Shown here one piece after another: positions 9,505 through 17,875 of a stretch of DNA of 64,000 nt. A program made the translations under genes and the position numbers. Positions within the stretch are counted from its first letter, which is position 1. Every line of letters starts with the position of its first letter. The DNA is from Botryococcus braunii. Lineage: Eukaryota; Chlorophyta; Trebouxiophyceae. Under the pieces are notes generated by a model. It was given only the letters and a program-made list of their open reading frames with translations. It searched no databases and had not been told where the DNA came from. The stretch covers positions 112,289 through 176,288 of the forward strand of contig KV908632.1 of NCBI GenBank assembly GCA_002005505.1, read 5' to 3'.

Positions 9505-12500
9505 TTAGATTGATGCTCGGATGCGCTGACGTGTTGCATATTTCTCGTTGAGATATCCATGATAGCAAAATGACCCAAGTTGTGACGGCGGCATGCGGCA
9601 CACCTGGTCCTTGGTCATTGACCCTGGAATAAGTTCTTGTACTTCGCCCTTGCTGCAAGGTACTTTGTAGGTGTTGTTGTCGGTTGCTGCGTGTTGGGGA
9701 GGTGATTCAGAATGCACCGCATTTGCGGCATCACCGTTGTTGATCAGGGACCCTTGGTCCATGAGTATAGTTGCGCAGGGCTGAATTGCTCGTGCCGCGG
9801 CTCCTTGCTTACGTATTCCTTCCAAATCCAAACTCCGACATGCCAACGTGATACTGCTTTGGCTGAAGTCCTTTAGAGCAAGCTTCTTATCATGCATGGT
9901 CTTCCTCCGTAGGGAGGTTGCATCCTTTAGCATTCTACCGGTGGTGATATAAGCTACTTTAAACCTTTTCAATGCGGGCAATACTATTCCTTTTCTAAAT
10001 ATTTCAACAAGTCTTGTGGGAATTCCAAACACTCTAGGTAAAACACTACAACATTTGTGCGTCCAGCCTAAAGAAGGCATGGCACTCCCAGTACTATCAT
10101 GTGGGGCACTTTTAAAGTGAACTGGTTCTAACATAGAACACATTACTTTTGCTGACGCGAACAGTGGGCTGAAGTGGTCTGAGTCTTTTATGTTGCATGA
10201 GTTCGCTGGGGCGACGCACAAGCGAGGGCTCGTGGGGGTACTTAATACATTGTGACTACGGTCAATCTGAGGCTTCTGCGTACTATTTACTGCGTGTTGA
10301 AGGTGATCCGGGGAATGCGCATCCCGGGGTTGCGTCGGTAGACATAAATTAACTACTTTTGATTGTATTGCGGCAGACTTAGGCTGCATGGGGACTCCCG
10401 TTAGACTGTTGTCCTGGTGTACCACTGCTTCTGCAGGGACAGCGATAAGGTGCGGCAAACCGGGGTCTATCCTATGATGAATTAAAGTAGTACGTTGCTG
10501 CGTATTGCCAGGGGAAAACACATCCCTGCACTCCATGACAAGTCCAAGGGCGCGCTTGCGCTCCTCGGGTAAAATTTTGGTCCCCAGGGGAACCTCTTCC
10601 GGCTCAAGGTGGTATGTCTCTTCTTCAATTATTTGGATGTCTGGCAATTTCTGTAGGCCGGGGTCTTCAGTCAAGTTGGGTGCAGGGGTCTTCACAATCA
10701 TCACCTGCCAACGGGTAGGCCCCACACGCATGCGAGAAGAGCTGGGGGATCGTCCCGGGGCTGTAAACAGCTGCACTCCTGGAGGATATTGTCGAACGAT
10801 TTGGAATTTCTCCATTACTATCGGAAACCATGTGGCTTCAGGCCACCAGGGTAAAACAAGGACGGCTGACGTCGTGGTTGGGCTGCTATCATAATATGTG
10901 AGGCAGTGCTGCACAATCTCCATTGCTTTTGAAAAAGGTGGGTTGCAGTAAATGTTCTTGTGGGTCCAATCTTGCTTCAAACAGTCTTGCTGGGGTGTCC
11001 AAAAGTAAGGCAATTGAGAGTTGCGGCCTTCCTGATCGCAGCAAGCGTCAAGGTCAAATGGGCCGAATTGCTCCTCAATGTCTTTGAATATATTCTTTTC
11101 TAGCATCCAATCTTCGGTGTTACTCGTTGAAGGCGGCGAGAGAGATGGTCCCTCTGCAAGGGTGATGTCGGCGGCGGTGGAATTTAAAAAGCCTACTTGC
11201 ATTGCTTGTGGCTCCTCAATAAGGTCAGGGTATTCTTCCACAGATGATGAACTGGCAGTCTCTCCACTACTGACTTCTTCTTCGCTTGAATCCTCGGGCG
11301 CAGAGGTGTCAGAGGCGCTCTCGTCGAAATAAATTACTTCTGGCAGTGCCGGTACCTCCGGTCCCTCCGGGTCTCCCAGGTTCTCAACGGGAGCCCGCAT
11401 AACACAATAACGATTAAAAGTCTTATCAGATGGCAGTACTGTTATAGGGACTTTCCCAATGAGGTTAGGGTCTATTTTGTATGACATTTCTGACTTGGCA
11501 AAGCTGATCTCTGCGTGGGCTTGGGTAAGCCAATCGGTACCCAGCAGTACATCGTAGTTCGTCGCTCCACTAACAAAAACGTCAATTGGGAATATCAATC
11601 CATCAACACCTACTGGTAGCTTTCTAATTATGCCCCATGGGGCAGACATGTTGCCATCAGCACATGAATACTTAAGTCTACAAGGCTCGATCTGGTTAAG
11701 CATGCCCAGTTGTCTAGCTGCAGATTGCGATATCATGGTATTGGTTGCTCCAGTGTCAATAATTCCTTCCTCAAAGATAGTATTGTTAAGAATAATAGGG
11801 ACTGTGGCTACAGTGGTGCTGATCGGGTTGCGTTGCAGATGCTGTTGGACTCGCGGTGCCTCCGGCGTATCGCTGGCTGAGGGGCTCTCGGAGGTGTCAC
11901 TAGAGATTACTACAAGCTCTGCCTCCGCAGCTCTTGGCGGGGTTGAAGTGGTTTGCTTGCTTCGCTGGAATTGTTGGCGGGACGCATGTAGCTCTTGGAT
12001 GGATCTTTGAAATTCCTCCTCACTAATATGATTCAAATAGGATTGTACTGTCAGCTTCATAGGTAGCCCTTTAATTTGTTGGATAGGCTCGCTGGAAGGG
12101 GCTGGCACAACTGGTGGTCTCCGGTACGCCGGCCGGGGAGGATCTGGAAGTGGTGGCAGTCCCCCTAAGTCGACTGGCGGGCGCGGCGCAGGTGCCCTCC
12201 TAGGAAAAGCAGGTACTGGGGCTGGCGTAGGCGGTGCAGCAGTTGAAGGATTATTTCTTGGTGCTGAAGGTTCATTAGGCCCTGGGGCAGCTGGCCTATT
12301 TGAAGATCTGGGGTCCACAGTGGTGTTTTGCACATTATTAGGCCGGCGGCGTAGCAATGGCTGATCCAATTCAGGTGGATTTTCGGCTGGTCTTTTGGTG
12401 GCGTAGACGGGGAATGGGTCAGTAAACCCATCATACATCATCCTTACTTGGGGCTGTTCTTCTTCGGCTGGGTCCTCATGAAACTGAGTAAAATTAGCGG

Positions 12501-13356
12501 CGGGCATGGGCCTCTGTAATTCTGCAATTTGAATTCTGAGTCTCTCCATCTCTCTGGTAAGCGTATCTATATCGGTTGCGGGTGGCGGAAGAGGTGCCTC
12601 CCTAGGTGGGTTAGCTGGTGCAATCTGTCTTGGCGGTGCTGCTGGTTGCGGCTGATTACGCCTCTCGGGGAAATCTCGCTGACGCGGCCAGTTTCTATTT
12701 TCTCTATTATCTCTGTTGTTCTCCCTTTGATTTTGCTGCTGCGGCGCGCGTGGCGCTCGCTGATCCACATTGTCAATGGGGCGGCGAGACCAAGGCTCAC
12801 TTCTCTCGCGTGCTGGTACTTCTGTGTTTTGATTGACGTACATACCTCCTAATGGTGCATGCCCAAAGGTCTGTTCATAGTTTGCAGCCAAACGTATTAT
12901 GTCGGCTAACGCTCCATTGCCGGGGTAGGTCATCTGTACTCGCTCCCTAAGATGGGGAACTAAGCCTTTCACAAATAACTGGGTCACCATCCTGGGTGGC
13001 AGAGAGTTCTGCAAGTAACCCACTAATTTCCTGTATCTGTCAGCGTAGCTGCGAACGGTCTCATTTGACAATTGTGCACATGTGTCTAACTTTAACATAA
13101 GGGTGTCTTCATCAAGGCCAAATCGTTCAAGAAAGGCCTCTTTACAGTCATCCCAGTCATGTATATCATCTTGATTTGCGCGGAACCATGTGTAAGCCTC
13201 CTCGCGCATGGCATGCTTAACAAAACGTAAAACCCGATCACCCACTACTTGGTTGATCTCAAGAAAAAGTTCAAAAGACTCTAACCACTGAAAAGGGTCC
13301 TCTGTAGGCTTTCCATAGAAAAATTCCAAACGTACTGGGGCTTGTATGTCTGCCAT
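9505..13356 (-). CDS. Gyp-1 Gag-protease-Dam-like methyltransferase polyprotein, no RT
   Basis: A single open frame of 1283 codons starts at ATG 13356. Residues about 1-135 are a retrotransposon Gag (capsid) domain with the FxGKPxEDPxxWLExFE pattern. A proline-rich, partly coiled region follows, with no CCHC knuckle seen. A retropepsin-like protease has IDTGATN at about 533-539 and a LLGTDWL motif near 605. Residues about 745-890 resemble phage-type N6-adenine methyltransferases: DW at 749, a FDLDACC segment, and the NPPF catalytic motif at 805-808, followed by a VLPWWPEATW segment. A short stretch near 940-975 (LIHHRIDPG) resembles the usual lead-in to Ty3 RT. The last about 300 residues show no RT motifs and I do not recognise them. 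Methylase activity is inferred. Confidence 0.85.
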   Translation of the reverse strand: MADIQAPVRLEFFYGKPTEDPFQWLESFELFLEINQVVGDRVLRFVKHAMREEAYTWFRANQDDIHDWDDCKEAFLERFGLDEDTLMLKLDTCAQLSNETVRSYADRYRKLVGYLQNSLPPRMVTQLFVKGLVPHLRERVQMTYPGNGALADIIRLAANYEQTFGHAPLGGMYVNQNTEVPARERSEPWSRRPIDNVDQRAPRAPQQQNQRENNRDNRENRNWPRQRDFPERRNQPQPAAPPRQIAPANPPREAPLPPPATDIDTLTREMERLRIQIAELQRPMPAANFTQFHEDPAEEEQPQVRMMYDGFTDPFPVYATKRPAENPPELDQPLLRRRPNNVQNTTVDPRSSNRPAAPGPNEPSAPRNNPSTAAPPTPAPVPAFPRRAPAPRPPVDLGGLPPLPDPPRPAYRRPPVVPAPSSEPIQQIKGLPMKLTVQSYLNHISEEEFQRSIQELHASRQQFQRSKQTTSTPPRAAEAELVVISSDTSESPSASDTPEAPRVQQHLQRNPISTTVATVPIILNNTIFEEGIIDTGATNTMISQSAARQLGMLNQIEPCRLKYSCADGNMSAPWGIIRKLPVGVDGLIFPIDVFVSGATNYDVLLGTDWLTQAHAEISFAKSEMSYKIDPNLIGKVPITVLPSDKTFNRYCVMRAPVENLGDPEGPEVPALPEVIYFDESASDTSAPEDSSEEEVSSGETASSSSVEEYPDLIEEPQAMQVGFLNSTAADITLAEGPSLSPPSTSNTEDWMLEKNIFKDIEEQFGPFDLDACCDQEGRNSQLPYFWTPQQDCLKQDWTHKNIYCNPPFSKAMEIVQHCLTYYDSSPTTTSAVLVLPWWPEATWFPIVMEKFQIVRQYPPGVQLFTAPGRSPSSSRMRVGPTRWQVMIVKTPAPNLTEDPGLQKLPDIQIIEEETYHLEPEEVPLGTKILPEERKRALGLVMECRDVFSPGNTQQRTTLIHHRIDPGLPHLIAVPAEAVVHQDNSLTGVPMQPKSAAIQSKVVNLCLPTQPRDAHSPDHLQHAVNSTQKPQIDRSHNVLSTPTSPRLCVAPANSCNIKDSDHFSPLFASAKVMCSMLEPVHFKSAPHDSTGSAMPSLGWTHKCCSVLPRVFGIPTRLVEIFRKGIVLPALKRFKVAYITTGRMLKDATSLRRKTMHDKKLALKDFSQSSITLACRSLDLEGIRKQGAAARAIQPCATILMDQGSLINNGDAANAVHSESPPQHAATDNNTYKVPCSKGEVQELIPGSMTKDQVCRMPPSQLGSFCYHGYLNEKYATRQRIRASI

Positions 13357-14255
13357 GATAATTGTTCAATCAAACAAGGTCTTATGCTCTAGATTGCCTA
13401 ACACACTATTAGAGGTTACGCTTGTGTGTTCACGATACTAATTAATGTCAGATACTGTTGATACTGCTATATACTATATTGCTGATTCTGCTATTATAGC
13501 TGGCTGTAGGGGTGCCTGTTCAACAAACGGAGTGTAATCAGACCCCTCCTAAAGGGCATCCCACTAACTCTGATAATGGAGTTGCAGGTAAGTTTTCCTT
13601 CAAACCAGGGTACTGTGAAGCTTGTTAATAATTTTATTTCTCCAACAAACGATAAAACAAATATAAGTATTTCACGATTTGCAGAAGCTCGAGTCTCAAT
13701 TCAGCTAGTTACGCCAACCTCGGACCTTCAACTCATAAATGCAAACAGTGCAGATGAACTCTGGAAGTACTTTTAATGTGAAATAAGACCTCTCTTCTAC
13801 AGAGGAGATCGAAATGTTATGTATTTCCACAGATGCGTATCACAAAACCGCGATCTTTGATGTTGCTAAGATTTCGAAAAAGAAACAGATATGCAAACGC
13901 GATTCCAAAAGTATAGTATTTACTATTTCTCAATTGTATTCAAACAGAAAACAAGTACTGAGAGCTATCAGATTGTCTCAACTAACTTCTGCAGTACACT
14001 GATGGGGTGCTTCAAACTGAACTTTCCTAATATATGGTTTCGCTGCAAATGGTCGTTGCTGATGTCTTTGCTGTCGTTCCTGCGACACACGGAATGTAAT
14101 CAAGCCCCTCCTAAAGGGGTATACCCAGTTCTATAAGCGGACAAAGCTCAACTGATTCCAAATACGGTACTCACGTGGTGCTATAAACACGGCAAATCTG
14201 CGCAGAAGGCCAGATTCGGAGAGCTCAGGCGCTGACTAATTCAACGCGCTAAAAC
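13357..14255 (-). other. Gyp-1 5' leader
   Basis: This 0.9-kb stretch lies between the primer site and the Gag ATG with no credible gene. A roughly 33-bp imperfect repeat occurs twice (13524-13556 and 14086-14118), each containing CCCCTCCTAAAGGG, which can fold on itself. It may contain packaging signals, but nothing in the sequence proves that. Confidence 0.5.
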
Positions 14256-14273
14256 TCCCTGGACGGATCGCCA
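14256..14273 (-). other. Gyp-1 primer-binding site
   Basis: On the minus strand TGGCGATCCGTCCAGGGA directly follows the LTR end CCGATA. It begins TGG, complementary to the CCA tail of a tRNA, and fits the 3' 18 bases of a tRNA. I do not assign the tRNA. Confidence 0.7.
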
Positions 14274-15780
14274 TATCGGGTTCCCGTTACCCAAGGTAGA
14301 CAAATTTTTTTTCTGATTGAAATTAGAGATTGTGCAACTAACGTTAGTAATAGCTGGGCTGCGGCTTCTGTATCAAGGTAAATTATTCGGATCGCCACTC
14401 AAGGATTCGGCCTTGAGACCTGGGTTACCGGATTACTGGATTACTGGTACTTTCGATTCTGCGATTCGATGGCTGGAGGTTAGAATCGGAGACTGCTGCG
14501 GTTCAAGTCACGGATGTTTTAGTCGGAGTTTCGTAGTCGGGATCACCGGCTTGCGGCCTAGCGCAGGCCGGACTATCGGACTTTGGGTCGACGGCTGGAG
14601 TATGAAGTTAACTGGAGTTATAAATCAGATATTTCACTTTCAAAGGTGTTAATCTATCTTATTCTAGTCCTGCTGTCAGGGTTTGATGCTCCTCTTCAGG
14701 ATCCGGATTGGTACTACGGTGCGTGATGTTACGACTGATGTGTGGCGGCTACGTACCAAGTCACTTGCGGCGCTTGTCAAATGAAACTTATGAACGACTA
14801 TACGATAAACCAACAATTACTAAAGGTACTGGAACAGGTTAAATGATTATTACTGCACGAGAGTGGGACGGCTAGATCTCGATAGTGATCGTCGGTTATT
14901 GCTAAAGAGGCGGAATGCTCACTGATACTATTAAGATTTGATAGATGATATTCAAAGCGATACTGACACCGAGTTTCAGAGGTGTTGCTTCACAATTACG
15001 ACAAGTTACGACTGACAAGTCGGGTAGATCAAGTTACGACTAGGACATTCAAGGACAAACAGACACATGCACTTTAACGCAGGCGAGACGGACGTGGCTG
15101 GTAGGAATCTTGGGGTTCAACTTGTGCTTACAAAGAGATTTGCGACAGAGGTTTCCCTCTCCTAACACCTAGCACAGCGTGGTTTAGAGGACGGCTGGTC
15201 GCCCTTAAATAGTAATCCCCGAACTTACGCGGGATTCGGGATCTTTCAGGACCCCGCTGGAACGAAGTGTCCAGAGGAATCACGTTCCTCTAGTGCCCAG
15301 GTTACAACTGATTCTGAGCTGCCACGTAATCCACAAAGCAGGATCACTTGACACGTAAAGAGAATCTAGATAGTTCTGGTTAAATCAAGCAGATCCTGAA
15401 CATGAAGTTCACAATGAAGAGACGCTAAACATTACACGTCACCACTTTTCTAGAAAGTACGAGCTGATTCCTGAAACATCAAGGAACTGTTTAGCAGCTG
15501 CGTAGGTACTGCACATTAAAACTGGCCTTCAAGCGGGCCCACAACGTGTCAAATAGCAAATTTCCTTCTAAGTCCCACTCCAGACCAACACGTGCGGGGC
15601 TGGGACTTGAAAGGGCACAAGATTGAGGGTTTTATCAAGCAGTACAAAATCCTCTCGAGCCGCGCAAGTCCCGACTCGAGGGCGCAGTCTTCCCGGTCTC
15701 CAGGGCACCCGGAAAGGACATATTCTGTTCGAAATCCATTATGGCTACTTAGTATAACAGGCACTTGCTATATCGTCACA
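14274..15780 (-). repeat. Gyp-1 5' LTR
   Basis: Reading leftwards from TGTGACG at 15780 to CCGATA at 14274, this 1507-bp LTR matches 7495-9002 with about three differences (for example near 14897 and 15216). It lacks the 11 terminal bases found on the 3' LTR. Confidence 0.9.
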
Positions 15781-16847
15781 GCTTCTCCACCAAAGCAGAG
15801 CCACTGCACACAGCTATATACAGTTTGCTCTGAACCCTCTATTTCTGGTTGGCTGATAGATTCTGGTTCAACAGATCATATTTCCCCTGACTGTGAGAAT
15901 ATGATGAATTATGTCAAGTATGATAAACCAGATATCCTGATAGTAGCAAATGGTGGTAGGGAGGAAATCATTGGTGAGGGTACTGTGCAGGTCTTCCTGG
16001 AAACAGGAAACTCTCTTTACCTGTACAATGTTAAACATGTACCCTCAGCTAAAAAGCGTTTATTGTCTGTAGGGAAGGCCTATCATGATGGGTTAGATGT
16101 TCATATAAATGGCATTCACTGTCACCTTACAGATTCAAATGGTGATCTTGTGGGCATTGCTGAACATGTATACCCTTATCAGTGGCTCACAGACCTTTCT
16201 ATACAAAACAGTGTTTCCCTACCAGTGTCAAATGAAAAGACACAGTGCAACCATACAAAGGTGGATGTAGATCTGGTAAACATATGGCATCAGCGTTTTG
16301 GTCATCTCTCTGCTCAGAACTTGCAAAGGTTGAGCAGGGAGAAAATGGTAGAAGGCTTGAAACTCCCATCAGGTGACCTATCCAAGTGCATTGGTCATCA
16401 AGGTACTTGCGATGCCTGTATGCATGGGAGGCAGACAGCCTCACCATTTAAATCAACCCAAAATACTTGTTCAAAACGTCTTGAAGTCATTCACATGGAC
16501 CTTATGGGCCCCATAGATCCTGAAACTCCTGAAGGATACAAGTATGCCCTTGTCATTTTGGATGAGTTCACAGAGTACTCATTTGTTGTTCTGATTAAAT
16601 CTAAGAGTGATGCAGCAAAAGAAGCTACATACATTCTCACAGCTTTGCAAAACCAGCAAGACTGTAAAGTACAATTTATCAGAACAGATAATGGTACTGA
16701 GTTCAATGGGTTGTTCAAATTCTGTAGGGAGCATGGGGCAGTTGACCAGAAGACTGCCCCATATGCACATCAGCAGAATGGGAAAATAGAGAGGCTCAAC
16801 CGTACGCTACAGGAGAAAGCAAGGTGTTTGCTAGCTGCCTCAGGTTT
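15781..16847 (+). pseudogene. Cop-A copy Y protease and integrase core
   Basis: This is the continuation of the copy Y polyprotein after Gyp-1. The aspartic protease active site DSG is at 15859-15867. It is followed by the GAG-pre-integrase HHCC zinc region (about 16285-16430) and the DDE integrase core, with Asp at 16498, Asp at 16687 and Glu at 16789. The frame is open and is interrupted at 16847 by Cop-C. Apparent extensions upstream into the Gyp-1 LTR and downstream into Cop-C are read-through of inserted DNA, not coding exons. Confidence 0.9.
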
Positions 16848-17538
16848 TGTTGTGTTAATTAATTTTATGCCTTTCCCTCAGAGGAGTAATAATGGCAAGT
16901 CTCCGTATGAAGACAATACCAATTAGGAAAGAGAGGCAGAACCCTGAGTTCTGCCAGGCAATACATGCATTTGAACGAAGACTATCATAACGCAAGTTAC
17001 AGACACGTTTGTAGAAAGGAGGCATATGGGGCAAGCACGGATAGGGAAGGCACTTGGTTGGAACTATAGTGGCACTCCGGGTGCCTATCAATCAGTTGCT
17101 AACCAGTCCTTGACTTGTATATGTCCGTGCCTACTTAACAACGCACAAGTAGGAGGACATCGTCTAACACCCTCCGTGCCGCCACCATGCAGGTGACTTA
17201 ATCCTTATTGTATTCCTGGATTTAGCACTCAGATGAACATTGTTAGAACATGTTAGACATATAGAGTTGAGTTTAGCTCATCGGACAAAGTAATGAACAC
17301 GACCTGGGTGAGAGCAGGTTAGGCGTGTTTGAACTGCGTCACCTTGTTAGGAGAGATGAGAGATATTGTAACACTTGGTTGGAACTATAGTGGCACTCCG
17401 GGTGCCTATCAATCAGTTGCTAACCAGTCCTTGACTTGTATATGTCCGTGCCTACTTAACAACGCACAAGTAGGAGGACATCGTCTAACACCCTCCGTGC
17501 CGCCACCATGCAGGATACGCCAAGCCCAGAATATTTCA
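16848..17538 (+). repeat. Cop-C 5' LTR
   Basis: It starts TGTTGTGTTAATT and ends AATATTTCA. It contains two identical 143-bp repeats (17051-17193 and 17372-17514) and a weak TATA-like CATATGG at 17023-17029. It is followed without a gap by the primer site. Confidence 0.93.
17051..17514 (+). repeat. Paired 143-bp repeats R1/R2 with CAG|GT and CAG|G ends in Cop-C LTR
   Basis: R1 (17051-17193) and R2 (17372-17514) are identical. R1 ends GCAG|GTGACT (donor-like); R2 ends ATGCAG|G (acceptor-like), with TCTAAC about 28 bases upstream and a pyrimidine-rich tract between. The implied intron, 17193-17513, is 321 bp. R2 ends 24 bp before the LTR end. The same plan occurs in Cop-A and Cop-D although the sequences are unrelated. 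Confidence 0.72.
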
Positions 17539-17551
17539 GGTTATGGGCCCA
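17539..17551 (+). other. Cop-C primer-binding site (initiator tRNA-Met anticodon region)
   Basis: GGTTATGGGCCCA directly abuts the LTR. Its complement TGGGCCCATAACC contains the CAT anticodon and matches the anticodon stem-loop of eukaryotic initiator tRNA-Met. Drosophila copia and yeast Ty5 are primed by such a cleaved half tRNA. The same site is in Cop-D. Confidence 0.85.
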
Positions 17552-17875
17552 CGGGCTCGGATGCTGAGAGTGGGTGGCGCCTAAATCGGAGCTCACTAGA
17601 CTGTGAATGGCGAAGAAGCGGACAAAGCAAACAGCCAGGAAGACCACCAACCTCAACGTTCCAGCGCGCTTGAGATCAGGACCTCCGTCATACAACGAAC
17701 TAATCAGAGAAGGAGGACAACGTGGAGACCGCAATCCTGACGAGAGAGCCTTTATCGTCAAAGACTACATCTTTCACCTTCACGTTGGCTGTCCGTTAGC
17801 TCAACCCACCTGGTTCAGAAGTAAGATCTTGCTGCTACCTTGCGAGTACTGGAGTTATAAGACAACTGGGGAATT
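17552..17875 (+). other. Cop-C 5' leader
   Basis: This is 324 bp between the primer site and the polyprotein ATG. A palindromic GGGCCC overlaps the primer site and a GC-rich stretch follows. No gene seen. Confidence 0.5.

Larger units (their letters stand above)
7484..15780 (-). mobile_element. Gyp-1: non-autonomous Ty3/gypsy element, minus strand
   Basis: The element is flanked by GCTT at 7480-7483 and 15781-15784 and splits the Cop-A frame. Reading leftwards it has a 5' LTR, primer site, leader, one long Gag-protease-methyltransferase frame, 3' UTR, polypurine tract and 3' LTR. The LTRs differ at only about three positions over 1.5 kb, so the insertion is recent. No RT, RNase H or integrase is recognisable, so mobility would need proteins from another element. 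Gyp-2 is a candidate, since its 3' UTR and polypurine region resemble those of Gyp-1. The outer termini are TG...CA when 11 extra bases on the 3' LTR are included. Confidence 0.88.

Noticed and set aside
10690..11112. Methyltransferase-like domain as a captured free-standing host or phage gene
   Set aside because: It is in frame with Gag and protease in one uninterrupted polyprotein between two matching LTRs, so it belongs to the element.
13585..13593. Strong splice-donor-like CAG|GTAAGT on the plus strand
   Set aside because: It is antisense to Gyp-1, whose leader it lies in. No matching acceptor or plus-strand gene is seen.
15592..15780. N-terminal extension of the Cop-A protease-integrase frame
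   Set aside because: This part is Gyp-1 LTR read through by chance in frame. The true upstream exon is the Gag segment ending at 7483.
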